Below are positions 9,850-22,157 of a DNA stretch of 64,000 bases, in pieces (the stretch's first letter is position 1; every line of letters starts with the position of its first letter). The notes under the pieces were generated by a model. The model saw only the letters and a program-made list of their open reading frames with translations. It made no database searches and was not told the origin of the DNA. Source of the stretch: Hylemonella sp. (GTDB taxonomy: Bacteria; Pseudomonadota; Gammaproteobacteria; Burkholderiales; Burkholderiaceae_C); assembly GCF_027532185.1 (NCBI RefSeq), contig NZ_JAPZSV010000003.1:372001-436000 (forward strand), given 5' to 3'. A program made the translations under genes and the position numbers.

Positions 9850-9902
9850 GGAAGGTCTGAACAAGTCGCGCCGCGCATGGCGGGACTGATTCAGACCTTC
9901 CC
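9849..9902. repeat. 54-bp palindromic hairpin element
   Basis: Perfect 13-bp arms (GGGAAGGTCTGAA and its complement) are followed by an imperfect inner extension (CAAGTC against CAGTC) and an inner CGCC/GGCG stem. The left arm overlaps the stop of the 42-residue gene. It lacks a T-run, so it may be a factor-assisted terminator, or an extragenic palindromic repeat of the kind scattered in related genomes. Confidence 0.6.
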
Positions 9903-9965
9903 CAGGGCCGCACACCTCGGGAATCCCTGCATCCCGCCGCCATGGTCGCATGGCACACTCGGGCC

Positions 9966-10784
9966 ATGACCATGAAGACCTACATCCTCACCGGCGCGTC
10001 CGATGGCATCGGCGCTGAAATGGCGCGCCAGCTCGCACAGCGGCTGGGCGCCGAGGCTGGCCTGGTGCTCGCGGCGCGCAAGGAAGCCCAGCTCGAAGAG
10101 GTGGCCAGCCAATGCCGCGGCCATGGCAGCGAGGTGCTGGTCGCGCCCACCGACGTCAGCGATCCGGCCCAGTGCCGCAAGTTGGTCGAGCGTGCGGTGG
10201 AGCGCTTTGGCTGGCTCGACGCCCTGATCAACAACGCAGGCGTGTCGGCCCAGGCCCTGTTCGAGGACGTGCAGCCCGAGCACCTGGGCTGGTACGAGGA
10301 CCTCATGCGCGTGAACCTCTGGGGCTCGGTCTGGTGCACGCATGCGGCCCTGCCCCACCTCAAGGCCAGCCGCGGCCAGATCGTGGCCGTGTCCTCGCTG
10401 GCCGGCCTCGTGGGCGTGCCGGGGCGCACCGCCTACAGCGCGAGTAAATTCGCCATGACGGGCTTCTTCGAAGCCCTGCGCGCCGAACTCAGGGGCGCGG
10501 GGGTCAGTGTCACCACGGCCTACCCCGGCGTGGTCGCCACCGAGATCCGCTACCGCGGCTACAACGCCGCCGGTCAGCCCGCGGGCAAGAGCGGGCTCAA
10601 GGAAGACGATGCCATGTCGGTGCAAGAGTGCGCGCGCCTGATCCTGGCCGGCATGGACGCACGCCGACGCGAAGTCGTGATGACCTCCAAGGGCAAGCTC
10701 GGCCGCTTCATGAAGCTGCTGGCGCCAGGCATCGTCGAGAACATGGCCCTGGCCGCGCTCAAAGACGAGGTCAAGCCCCGATGA
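9966..10784 (+). CDS. Short-chain dehydrogenase/reductase
   Basis: A 272-residue classical SDR. The cofactor loop TGASDGIG lies near residue 8, NNAG near residue 90, the catalytic serine in IVAVSSLAG, and the YSASKFAMTGF motif (Tyr-x-x-x-Lys) near residue 155. After this comes the TAYPGVVATEIRYRG lid. The start at 9966 places the Rossmann strand at the N-terminus. The substrate is unknown. Its stop overlaps the methyltransferase start (ATGA). Confidence 0.88.
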   Translation: MTMKTYILTGASDGIGAEMARQLAQRLGAEAGLVLAARKEAQLEEVASQCRGHGSEVLVAPTDVSDPAQCRKLVERAVERFGWLDALINNAGVSAQALFEDVQPEHLGWYEDLMRVNLWGSVWCTHAALPHLKASRGQIVAVSSLAGLVGVPGRTAYSASKFAMTGFFEALRAELRGAGVSVTTAYPGVVATEIRYRGYNAAGQPAGKSGLKEDDAMSVQECARLILAGMDARRREVVMTSKGKLGRFMKLLAPGIVENMALAALKDEVKPR

Positions 10785-11350
10785 GCGCCTTGCCGCACGG
10801 CGCCGAGGCGCCTTCGGCCTGGGTGCAGCGTTGGTCGCACCTGGTCCGTTCTGGCGGTACGGTGCTCGACGTGGCCTGCGGCCACGGCCGCCACCTGCGC
10901 TGGTTCGCGCAGCGCGGCCACCCGGTCACGGGCGTGGACCGCTCGCCCGAGGCCATCGCGGCCATCGCGCCGCTGGGCACGGCCATTGAGGCCGACATCG
11001 AGAACGGGCCCTGGCCCCTGCTGCAGAGCGGGCAAGCGCAGCGCTTCGACGCGGTGATCGTCACCAACTACCTCTGGCGCGCGCTGTTTCCCACCCTGCT
11101 GGCCAGCCTGGCCCCGGGCGGGGTTCTGATTTACGAAACTTTTACCAGCGGCAACGAGACCGTGGGCAAACCTTCGCGGCCCGACTTCCTGCTGCAGCCC
11201 GGCGAGCTCTTGCGCGTCTGCGCCGGGCTGCGCGTGGTGGCCTACGAGAACGGCTACCTCGCCGCGCCCGAACGCTATGTCCAGCGCATCGTAGCCGTCA
11301 ACGAGGCGGGCTTGTCCACGGCTGGCGCGCCCGCGCGTTATTCCCTGTGA
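10781..11350 (+). CDS. Class I SAM-dependent methyltransferase
   Basis: A 189-residue protein with the SAM-binding motif VLDVACGHGRHLRWF near residue 22, an acidic motif II in GVDRSPEAI, and a later FDAVIVTNYLWR / LAPGGVLIYETF segment typical of class I methyltransferases of the tellurite-resistance TehB-like type. Start overlaps the SDR stop (ATGA), so they form a two-gene unit. Substrate unknown. Confidence 0.8.
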   Translation: MSALPHGAEAPSAWVQRWSHLVRSGGTVLDVACGHGRHLRWFAQRGHPVTGVDRSPEAIAAIAPLGTAIEADIENGPWPLLQSGQAQRFDAVIVTNYLWRALFPTLLASLAPGGVLIYETFTSGNETVGKPSRPDFLLQPGELLRVCAGLRVVAYENGYLAAPERYVQRIVAVNEAGLSTAGAPARYSL

Positions 11351-11427
11351 GCCGGTCGGCCCGGCCGCCGGGCGACGCTGCTCGGTAGAATGCACCATCC
11401 ACCCGTATCAACCTTCCCGCTTCGGAC

Positions 11428-12324
11428 ATGACTTCCTCTACACGCCAGATCACCGGCAGCATCGTGGCCCTCGTCACTCCCCTGCACGAGGACGGTAGCG
11501 TCGACTACCCCACGCTGCGCAAACTGATCGACTGGCACGTCGCCGAAGGCACGGACTGCATCGGCGTGGTCGGCACCACGGGCGAGTCGCCCACCGTCAA
11601 CGTCGAAGAGCATTGCGAGATCATCCGCGTGTCCGTGGAACAGGCCAAGGGCAAGGTACCCATCATGGCCGGCTGCGGCGCCAACTCCACGGCCGAAGCC
11701 ATCGAGCTAGCGCGCTTCGCCAAGAAGGTCGGCGCCGACTGCCAGCTGCAGGTCGTGCCCTACTACAACAAGCCCACGCAAGAGGGCCAGTATCTGCACT
11801 TCAAGGCCATCGCCGAAGCCGTAGGTGACCTGCCCATGGTGCTCTACAACGTGCCGGGGCGCACCGTGGCCGATATGGCGCACGACACCGTGCTGCGCCT
11901 GGCCCAGGTGCCGGGCATCGTCGGCATCAAGGAAGCCACGGGCAATATCGAACGCGCGCAGTGGCTGATCCGCGAAGCCCCCAAGGGCTTTGCCATCTAT
12001 TCGGGCGACGACCCCACCGCTGTGGCCCTCATGCTCTGCGGCGGTCACGGCAACGTCAGCGTCACGGCCAACGTGGCTCCGCGAGCCATGCACGAGCTCT
12101 GCGTGGCGGCCATGGCCGGCGATACCAAGCGCGCCATGGAGATCCAGTTCAAGCTCATGCCGCTGCACAAGCAGCTCTTTGTCGAGCCCAACCCCATTCC
12201 CGTCAAGTGGGCCCTGCAACGCATGGGCCGCTGTGGCGGTGCGCTGCGCCTGCCGATGACGCCGCTGACCCCGGCCAACCAGCCCGTGGTCGAGGCCGCA
12301 CTGCGCGCCGCCGGCGTTCTGTGA
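11428..12324 (+). CDS. dapA: 4-hydroxy-tetrahydrodipicolinate synthase
   Basis: Condenses pyruvate and aspartate semialdehyde, the first committed step of the diaminopimelate/lysine path. It has 298 residues. The active-site threonines are in GTTGESPT, the tyrosine in [13 protein letters not shown], and the Schiff-base lysine in [18 protein letters not shown] candidate -10 box lies at 11386-11391 without a clear -35. bamC follows after 13 bp, the usual dapA-bamC arrangement. Confidence 0.96.
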   Translation: MTSSTRQITGSIVALVTPLHEDGSVDYPTLRKLIDWHVAEGTDCIGVVGTTGESPTVNVEEHCEIIRVSVEQAKGKVPIMAGCGANSTAEAIELARFAKKVGADCQLQVVPYYNKPTQEGQYLHFKAIAEAVGDLPMVLYNVPGRTVADMAHDTVLRLAQVPGIVGIKEATGNIERAQWLIREAPKGFAIYSGDDPTAVALMLCGGHGNVSVTANVAPRAMHELCVAAMAGDTKRAMEIQFKLMPLHKQLFVEPNPIPVKWALQRMGRCGGALRLPMTPLTPANQPVVEAALRAAGVL

Positions 12325-12337
12325 AGAGGATCCCCCT

Positions 12338-13417
12338 TTGAAATCTGCATCGAAACTGGCCCTGCTGGGCCTGACCCTGCTGTTGTCCGCCTGCGCCGCC
12401 CTCGAGGGCGACAAGGTCGACTACAAGTCCGCCGCCAAAGCGCCGCCGCTCTCTGTTCCGCCCGATTTGACGCAGCTGCCGCGCGACACGCGCTACACCA
12501 CGCCGGGCGCCACCGTCAGTGCCACCGGCTACCAGAGCGCCAGCCAGGCCCCGGGCAATACCGTGGCCTCGGCCTTTCCAGGCATGCGCCTGGAAGGCCA
12601 GGGCGCGCAGCGCTGGCTCGTGGTGGACCAGCCGCCGGAAAAGCTCTGGCCCGAGCTCAAGGCCTTCTGGCAGGAAACCGGCCTGCCCCTGGTGATGGAA
12701 GACCCCAAGCTCGGCATCATGGAGACCGACTGGGCCGAGAACCGCGCCAAGCTTCCGCAGGACCTCATCCGCCGCACGCTGGGGGCCATCCTGGACAACC
12801 TGTTCTCCACCGGCTTGCTGGACAAGTACCGCACCCGGCTGGAGCGCAATGCCGCGGGTGGCACCGAGATCTACATCAGCCACCGCGGTCTGGAAGAAGT
12901 GGTGCGCCCGGACAGCCCCACCAAGACCACCTGGCAGCCGCGCGCCGCCGACACCGAGATGGAAGTCGAGATGCTGCGCCGCCTGATGATCAAGCTCGGC
13001 GCCAACGGCCCGCAGTCCGCACAGCAGGTGGCGGCCGTGGCGCCGCGTCCGACCGCCCGGGTCGACGAACGCGAAGGCCAGCCGGTGGTGCTGGTCAGCG
13101 AGGGCTTTGATCGCGCCTGGCGCCGTGTGGGCCTGACGCTGGACCGCACGGGCTTCACCGTCGAAGACCGCGACCGCAGCCTGGGAATCTACTACGTGCG
13201 CTACGTAGAGCCACGTGCGCCTGGCGAGGAAGAGCCCGGCTTCTTCAGCCGCCTCTTCAGCGGCACGCCCAAGGACAAGACCCCGCAGAAGTACCGCATC
13301 ACGGTGCGCAGCGTGGGCGAGAGCAGCGCCGTGGCCGTGCTCAATGCCGACGGTGCGCCTGAGTCCTCGGGCGCCGCACGACGCATCCTGCAGGTGATCG
13401 CCGACGACCTGCGCTGA
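12338..13417 (+). CDS. bamC: Outer membrane assembly lipoprotein BamC
   Basis: A 359-residue lipoprotein of the BAM complex that inserts beta-barrel proteins in the outer membrane. The signal peptide ends in a lipobox LLLSACAAL (Cys near residue 20). It is followed by the characteristic unstructured stretch KAPPLSVPPDLTQLP, then two helix-grip domains around WLVVDQPPEKLWPELKAFW and GFDRAWRRVGLTLDRTGF. It is co-transcribed with dapA and ends before a strong bidirectional terminator. Confidence 0.9.
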   Translation: MKSASKLALLGLTLLLSACAALEGDKVDYKSAAKAPPLSVPPDLTQLPRDTRYTTPGATVSATGYQSASQAPGNTVASAFPGMRLEGQGAQRWLVVDQPPEKLWPELKAFWQETGLPLVMEDPKLGIMETDWAENRAKLPQDLIRRTLGAILDNLFSTGLLDKYRTRLERNAAGGTEIYISHRGLEEVVRPDSPTKTTWQPRAADTEMEVEMLRRLMIKLGANGPQSAQQVAAVAPRPTARVDEREGQPVVLVSEGFDRAWRRVGLTLDRTGFTVEDRDRSLGIYYVRYVEPRAPGEEEPGFFSRLFSGTPKDKTPQKYRITVRSVGESSAVAVLNADGAPESSGAARRILQVIADDLR

Positions 13418-13444
13418 GTTCGGCACACCCTGTGCAGGGACGAA

Positions 13445-13472
13445 AAAAAAGCCACCTTGCGGTGGCTTTTTT
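13445..13472. terminator. Bidirectional Rho-independent terminator
   Basis: A GCCACC/GGTGGC stem with a TTGC loop is flanked by A6 on the left and T6 on the right. It serves bamC on plus and the Ala/Pro lipoprotein gene on minus, which converge here. Confidence 0.92.
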
Positions 13473-13487
13473 GCTGGTGCGTACAGC

Positions 13488-13703
13488 TTACTGCTTGGCC
13501 GGCTCGGCGGCGGGGGCAGCGGCCGGGGCGGCAGCGGGAGCAGCGGCGGGCGCCGAAGCGTCGGCCGGAGCGGGAGCAGCAGCGGGGGCCGGGGCAGCAG
13601 CCGGAGCGGGAGCGGCGGCGGGAGCAGCGGCTTCTTCCTTCTTGCCGCAAGCGGCCAGGGCTGCGGCGGCGATCACGGCAGCCAGAACGAGAGACTTGTT
13701 CAT
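13488..13703 (-). CDS. Small Ala/Pro-rich lipoprotein
   Basis: A 71-residue lipoprotein. The signal peptide MNKSLVLAAVIAAAALAAC ends in a lipobox with the acyl cysteine at residue 19, then KKEE and a low-complexity tail of APAA repeats with two acidic breaks, ending PAKQ. Such tails resemble flexible cell-wall spacers. It has its own promoter candidate (perfect TATAAT) with a leader of about 100 nt. Function unknown. Confidence 0.75.
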   Translation of the reverse strand: MNKSLVLAAVIAAAALAACGKKEEAAAPAAAPAPAAAPAPAAAPAPADASAPAAAPAAAPAAAPAAEPAKQ

Positions 13704-13807
13704 GTTGGGTAAGACTTCAAAAATACGTTGAACCTGTCCGGAAAGACCTGTGCGGCGAACCACACCCGGCCAGCAAGGCTGCGGACACAACGACTTGCTG
13801 GACCGCG

Positions 13808-13813
13808 ATTATA
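13808..13813 (-). promoter_or_regulatory. -10 box of the Ala/Pro lipoprotein gene
   Basis: On the minus strand this reads TATAAT, a perfect sigma-70 -10 hexamer. A weak TTCATG lies 18 bp upstream. The predicted start leaves a leader of roughly 100 nt before the ATG at 13703, long for this window. Confidence 0.55.
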
Positions 13814-13845
13814 GGCTCACATTTACCGCATCATGAAAATATTCC

Positions 13846-13867
13846 GTGTTTACCCTTAGGTAAACAC
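13846..13867. promoter_or_regulatory. Perfect 9-bp inverted repeat
   Basis: GTGTTTACC and its exact complement are separated by 4 bases (CTTA). It lies just upstream of the lipoprotein promoter candidate and just downstream of the next minus-strand gene. It could be the terminator of that gene (only a poor T-rich tail follows) or an operator for the lipoprotein promoter. Confidence 0.5.
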
Positions 13868-13888
13868 GCGAGCTCATTTCGTATCCCG

Positions 13889-14392
13889 CTAAAGCCCAAG
13901 TACGGAGGATGGGAATCCGGGGCTGCTGTCGCGCCGGCATTCATCGAGCAGCTGACGCAGGCCCACGCGGCGAGCGGCTTCGTGGTCGCAGAGCAGCACG
14001 TCCTGCTCGGTATCGATGCGCTGCATCACCCAGGCCGGGCTCCAGAACACGCTGGGAAAGGACAACGCGTCACTGAAGCGGCAGACGCGACACTCGATGA
14101 TGTGATCCCAGGTCTGGCGCCACTTCACGAAGCGCGCGTGCCAGCGCGGAATGCCCTCGTAGCTCATGGCCAGCATCACGAAGCGGCGCCCGCCACGCGA
14201 CCAGGCCTGCAGCGCCTCGGCCACGGCACGCTCACCCAGCGGCCAGTCGGCGAAGTTGGCATCGCAGATGATGATCTCGTTCCAGCCTTCGCGCGCCGCC
14301 TGCTGCAAGGCATCCCGCACGGCCTGCTGAAACACGCTGCGGCCCTGCAGGCGCCCCTGCGGCAACGATGGAAGCGCGGGCTCAGTGCTCAT
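13889..14392 (-). CDS. Conserved hypothetical protein coupled to roxA
   Basis: A 167-residue soluble protein that I do not recognise. It is Trp- and Arg-rich (GIPRWHARFVKWRQTWDHI), has no signal peptide or membrane segment, and contains an alpha/beta-like stretch WNEIIICDANFADWPLG followed by RFVMLAMSYEG. The start at 14392 overlaps the roxA coding end by 11 bp, so it is translated from the same mRNA. Confidence 0.65.
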   Translation of the reverse strand: MSTEPALPSLPQGRLQGRSVFQQAVRDALQQAAREGWNEIIICDANFADWPLGERAVAEALQAWSRGGRRFVMLAMSYEGIPRWHARFVKWRQTWDHIIECRVCRFSDALSFPSVFWSPAWVMQRIDTEQDVLLCDHEAARRVGLRQLLDECRRDSSPGFPSSVLGL

Positions 14393-15515
14393 GGGCCCAA
14401 CCGTCCTCGCACCAGTCGCCCAGCAGCTCACGCGCCGCCGCACTGGCACGCGCAAGCGCGGTCGCCGACAGGCTGCGTTCGTCGGCCAGCTGACGCATCA
14501 ATACGGCGTCGCGGCCCGCGGCGCGATAGCTCTCGCCGTTGATGTAGACGTGATCCGTGTCGTAGAGCATGCGGGTGCGGCGGTCCAGCACCACGCCGTG
14601 GCGCGCACGCAGGCGCTGCCCGGGCTCGAACCAGACCTGAGGCTTGGGCTCGCTCATGGCCTCGCCCAGGGCGCGCGTCAGGGCCTGCGGGTCCTGGAGG
14701 ACCTGCTGCACGGCTTTCTGTGCAAAGCGCTGCAGCTCGGCCGGCAGGGCGGCCGGGCCAGCCACGGCGGCCTGGCGCGGGTCACGGTAGAAATCCTCGC
14801 CCACGGCCTCCACGGCGTCCTCGGCCAGACGCTGCAGCAGCTCCTGCGCCAGCTCGCCGGCCTTGGGCGAGCGGAAGCCGATGGAATAGGTCATGCACTC
14901 GCCACCCTCGGCTACGCCGTCGTGCGCGTAATGCGGTGGCAGGTAAAGCATGTCGCCCGGCTCGAGCACGAACTCCTGCTCGGGCTGGAAGTTCGCGAGG
15001 ATCTTGACCGGCATACCGGGCTTGAGACTCAGGTCCTCCTGACGGCCGATGCGCCAGCGGCGCCGGCCCTGGGCCTGTAGCAGGAACACATCGTAGTTAT
15101 CGTAATGCGGCCCGACCCCGCCGCCTTCGGTGGCGTAGCTGATCATCAGATCGTCCAGCCGCGCATCGGGGATGAAACGGAAGCGGTTCATGAGCGCATG
15201 GACCGCATCGTGATGCAAGTCCACACCCTGCACCAGCAGCGTCCACTCGGGCGTCTTGAAGCTGGGCAGGGCGCGGCGCGCAAAGGGCCCGCGCTGCAGG
15301 CTCCAGGATTCCTTGCGCCTCTGGCGCTGCAAGGTCACCAGGCGAGACTCCACGTCCTCCTGCGCGGCCAGTTCCACCAGCTCGCTGCGCGACAGCAGGG
15401 CCTGGAAACCCGGGATGGCCTGGCGCACCAGCAAGGGTTTCTTGTGCCAGTGGCGGCGCATGAAGGTCTCGGCGCTGAGGCCGCCCAGCAGGGGCATTGC
15501 TTGATTGATGTCCAT
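14382..15515 (-). CDS. roxA: Ribosomal protein L16 arginine hydroxylase-like cupin (JmjC)
   Basis: A 377-residue Fe(II)/2-oxoglutarate oxygenase of the YcfD/RoxA family, which hydroxylates an arginine on ribosomal protein L16. The N-terminus shows FMRRHWHKKPLLVRQA, the iron-binding H-x-D is in GGGVGPHYDNYDVFLLQ, and the second His in YLPPHYAHDGVA, followed by a winged-helix-like C-terminal region. ATG 15515 begins MDINQAMPLLGG; the frame continues upstream into a repeat and is not coding there. Confidence 0.88.
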   Translation of the reverse strand: MDINQAMPLLGGLSAETFMRRHWHKKPLLVRQAIPGFQALLSRSELVELAAQEDVESRLVTLQRQRRKESWSLQRGPFARRALPSFKTPEWTLLVQGVDLHHDAVHALMNRFRFIPDARLDDLMISYATEGGGVGPHYDNYDVFLLQAQGRRRWRIGRQEDLSLKPGMPVKILANFQPEQEFVLEPGDMLYLPPHYAHDGVAEGGECMTYSIGFRSPKAGELAQELLQRLAEDAVEAVGEDFYRDPRQAAVAGPAALPAELQRFAQKAVQQVLQDPQALTRALGEAMSEPKPQVWFEPGQRLRARHGVVLDRRTRMLYDTDHVYINGESYRAAGRDAVLMRQLADERSLSATALARASAAARELLGDWCEDGWAHEH

Positions 15516-15558
15516 AGGAAGAAACTGTACCGGATGCGTGCACAAGACTAACACCAGG

Positions 15559-15648
15559 GCTCCCGCGGAACCGGCTTGGCCGGGCCGCTGGGAGCGCCCC
15601 TTGAGGGGGTAGCGAAGCGACACGCCGTGCGCGCAGCCTGGGGGGAGC
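15559..15648 (-). repeat. Interspersed GC-rich repeat, copy A
   Basis: On the minus strand it runs from a CCCCCCAGG start through a CCCCTCAAGGGG palindrome to a core CCAGCGGCCCGGC, AAGCCGG, TCCGCGGG. The core recurs in opposite orientation at 16243-16272. Such elements are common between genes in Comamonadaceae. It lies between roxA and the FKBP gene. Confidence 0.7.
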
Positions 15649-15660
15649 TATATTCCGGCC

Positions 15661-16188
15661 ATGGATATCAATCAGCAATGCGTGGTCGCCCTGACCTGGA
15701 CGCTCACCGACACCCTGGGTGAGGAGCTCGACGTGCTCGACGAACCGGTCGAGTTCCTGATCGGCGGCAGCGATCTCTTCAAGAAGATCGAGGACGCCCT
15801 GCAAGGCCACAGCGTCGGCGCGACGGTGGCGCTGCAGCTCGAACCGGAGGAGGCCTTCGGTGACTATCAGGACCAGCTCCTCTTTCTGGAGAAGCGCGAA
15901 CTCTTCCCCGCCGAGATCGAGGAAGGCATGACCATCGAAGGCTCAGCCCTGCCCGCCGGCTGCAATCCCGAGGCGCCCAAGGACGCGCTCTACACCATCA
16001 CCGAGATCTACCCCGAGCACGTGGTACTCGATGGCAACCACCCGCTGGCGGGCATCGCGCTGCGTCTACGACTCAAGGTCGAAGCCGTGCGCGAAGCCAC
16101 CGAAGACGAGATCGGCAGCGGCACGGCTGGCACCGGCTTTTTCCGCATCGCCCCGCTGCACGAGCAGGGCCCCGGCAACATTCACTAG
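15661..16188 (+). CDS. FKBP-type peptidyl-prolyl isomerase, SlyD-like
   Basis: A 175-residue folding helper. The FKBP core is interrupted by the insert-in-flap arrangement of SlyD: EPVEFLIGGSDLFKKIEDALQGHSVG, then LEPEEAFGDY and later DGNHPLAGIALRLRLKVEAVREA, all family motifs. It lacks the His-rich metal-binding tail of E. coli SlyD. The gene stands alone, flanked by two inverted copies of an interspersed repeat. Confidence 0.88.
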   Translation: MDINQQCVVALTWTLTDTLGEELDVLDEPVEFLIGGSDLFKKIEDALQGHSVGATVALQLEPEEAFGDYQDQLLFLEKRELFPAEIEEGMTIEGSALPAGCNPEAPKDALYTITEIYPEHVVLDGNHPLAGIALRLRLKVEAVREATEDEIGSGTAGTGFFRIAPLHEQGPGNIH

Positions 16189-16223
16189 CCCCCCTGTTAC
16201 GGCTCACTGCGTGTAGCCGTCTC

Positions 16224-16277
16224 TCCCCCCAGGGGGACAACCCCAGCGGCCCGGCAAAGCCGGCTCCGCGGGGTTCC
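16224..16277 (+). repeat. Interspersed GC-rich repeat, copy B
   Basis: Starts with TCCCCCCAGGGGG and carries the core CCAGCGGCCCGGC, AAGCCGG, TCCGCGGG at 16243-16272, with only two or three differences from copy A and in the opposite orientation. The CCGGC/GCCGG part can form a hairpin. It lies between the FKBP gene and dut and may act in transcript ending for both convergent genes. Confidence 0.7.
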
Positions 16278-16298
16278 TGGTTTAAGAAGCCCTCACGC

Positions 16299-16748
16299 TC
16301 AGGCTTTTCCAGTAGAACCGTAGCCGCCGGCGCCACGCTCGGTGGCCGCGGCGAAGTCATTCACGACCTTGAACTGCGCCTGCACCACGGGCACGATGAC
16401 CAGCTGCGCAATCCGCTCCATGGGCTCGATGGTGAAGGCCGTGGGGCTGCGGTTCCAGGCGCTGACCATGAGCTGGCCCTGGTAGTCGCTGTCGATGAGC
16501 CCGACCAGATTGCCCAGCACGATGCCGTGCTTGTGGCCCAGACCCGAGCGCGGCAGGATCAGCGCAGCGTAGCCCGGATCGGCCAGATGGATGGCCATGC
16601 CTGTGGGGATCAGTTGCCAGGCATTGGGTTGCAGGGTCAGGGCTTCGTCCAGGCAGGCGCGCAGGTCCAGGCCCGCGCTACCGGGCGTGGCATAGGTGGG
16701 CAGCTGATCCGCCAGGCGCGGATCGAGGATCTTGACGTCGATGTTCAT
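16299..16748 (-). CDS. dut: Deoxyuridine 5'-triphosphate nucleotidohydrolase
   Basis: A trimeric dUTPase (149 residues) that hydrolyses dUTP to dUMP. All five motifs are visible: [37 protein letters not shown] and the C-terminal [10 protein letters not shown]. It follows coaBC after about 28 bp on the same strand, the common coaBC-dut order, and is probably co-transcribed. Confidence 0.95.
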   Translation of the reverse strand: MNIDVKILDPRLADQLPTYATPGSAGLDLRACLDEALTLQPNAWQLIPTGMAIHLADPGYAALILPRSGLGHKHGIVLGNLVGLIDSDYQGQLMVSAWNRSPTAFTIEPMERIAQLVIVPVVQAQFKVVNDFAAATERGAGGYGSTGKA

Positions 16749-16776
16749 GGGTCGGGAAAAAAGAAACGGAAAACGT

Positions 16777-19784
<3,008 letters not shown>

Positions 19785-19785
19785 G

Positions 19786-20079
19786 ATGAGCGCCGGCTAC
19801 ATCATCGCCAACGTCACCGTCACCAACCCGGCGCAGTACGAGGACTACAAAAAGTGGTCCTCCGAAGCCATGCGCGTGCATGGCGCCGAGGTGCTGGTGC
19901 GGGGCGGCAAGGTCGAGGTGATCGAGGGCGATTGGACGCCCGATCGCCTGGTCATCCTCAAATTCCCCAGCGTCGCGGCCGCCAAGGCCTTTGATGCTTC
20001 GCCCGAGTACGGCAAGGCGCGCAGCGCGCGCCAGGGTGCGGCGGTCATGCGCATGATCGTGGTCGAAGGTGTGGGCTGA
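19786..20079 (+). CDS. DUF1330 family protein
   Basis: A 97-residue ferredoxin-like alpha-beta barrel of the DUF1330 type: GYIIANVTVTNPAQYEDYKK near the N-terminus, then VLVRGGKVEVIEGDW, LVILKFPS and the end FDASPEYGKARSARQGAA. Function is unknown. The ATG comes one base after the pyrG stop, so it is translated from the same mRNA. Confidence 0.88.
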   Translation: MSAGYIIANVTVTNPAQYEDYKKWSSEAMRVHGAEVLVRGGKVEVIEGDWTPDRLVILKFPSVAAAKAFDASPEYGKARSARQGAAVMRMIVVEGVG

Positions 20080-20120
20080 CGCCCACACCGCCGGTGGGTA
20101 TGGGACGCCCCCCACCCCAA

Positions 20121-20140
20121 CCCTCCCCTCGAGGGGAGGG
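20121..20140. repeat. Perfect 20-bp palindrome in a C-rich repeat
   Basis: CCCTCCCCTC and its exact complement meet without a loop. The preceding CCCCCCACCCCAA belongs to the same extragenic repeat type, common in proteobacteria. It lies between DUF1330 and eno, 37 bp before the eno start, and may terminate or attenuate transcription into eno. Confidence 0.65.
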
Positions 20141-20173
20141 AGCAGAGATAGATTGTTTGAAATGGAAAGGTAA

Positions 20174-21460
<1,287 letters not shown>

Positions 21461-21468
21461 GCCACCGC

Positions 21469-21744
21469 ATGGGCGCACGCATCGTCCCGGCCATCCTCAT
21501 CACCCTGCTCGTGGTGCTCCACGCGCAGCTGTGGTTTGGCCGGGGCAGCGTGCCCAAGGTGGCCAGCCTGGCCACCGAGCTGGACCTGCAGCGCCAGAAG
21601 AACGCCCAGGCCCAGCAGGCCAACGACCGCCTGGCCGCCGAGGTGCAGGACCTCAAGGAAGGCCTGGAGATGGTGGAAGAGAAGGCGCGGCTGGAGCTGG
21701 GCATGGTCAAGCCCAATGAGATCTACGTCCAGATCGCCAAGTGA
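21469..21744 (+). CDS. ftsB: Cell division protein FtsB
   Basis: A 91-residue bitopic septation protein. One N-terminal transmembrane helix (ARIVPAILITLLVVLHAQLW), then a heptad coiled coil (LATELDLQRQKNAQAQQANDRL) and a short end LGMVKPNEIYVQI, all as in the FtsB/DivIC family that forms the FtsQLB complex. It follows eno, the usual position. Confidence 0.93.
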   Translation: MGARIVPAILITLLVVLHAQLWFGRGSVPKVASLATELDLQRQKNAQAQQANDRLAAEVQDLKEGLEMVEEKARLELGMVKPNEIYVQIAK

Positions 21745-22157
21745 AGATCGCTGTGCTCGGGGCTCCGGCCACCGGCAAGACCACGCTGTCGAACGCTCTC
21801 GCTCTGCACCTGGACACGCTGCAGGTCAGCGACGCGCCCTCGCCTGACACCCTGCAGAGCGGCCACTACGACCGCGTGCTGCTCATGGGTCTGGACCGGC
21901 CCGACATCACATCCACACAACAGCTGCAAGATGCCGCTCTGCGCTTACAGCTCGCTGCCGCGGGCGGGGCCTTCGGCGTGGTCTACGGCAGAGATGAAAA
22001 AGAGCGCCTGCGTGCCGCCCTGCGACTCATCGAGCCACAGGACGGACCGGCACCGCGCTGGACAGGTGTCTGCGAGAAATGCGCCGACCCGGACTGTGAG
22101 TTCAGGCTCTTTACTGCACTGAAGAGCTCGAAGGCGGCCGGTCGCCCGCCTGCGTGA
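21741..22157 (+). CDS. Small P-loop protein with C-terminal cysteine cluster
   Basis: A 138-residue protein starting at GTG and overlapping the ftsB stop (GTGA). The N-terminus MKIAVLGAPATGKTTLSNAL is a clear Walker A motif. No Walker B of standard form is seen; VLLMGLD may serve. Near the end lies CEKCADPDCEF. The 3' 47 bp overlap the end of hslO on the other strand. Function unknown; a small nucleotide-binding protein. Confidence 0.75.
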   Translation: MKIAVLGAPATGKTTLSNALALHLDTLQVSDAPSPDTLQSGHYDRVLLMGLDRPDITSTQQLQDAALRLQLAAAGGAFGVVYGRDEKERLRAALRLIEPQDGPAPRWTGVCEKCADPDCEFRLFTALKSSKAAGRPPA

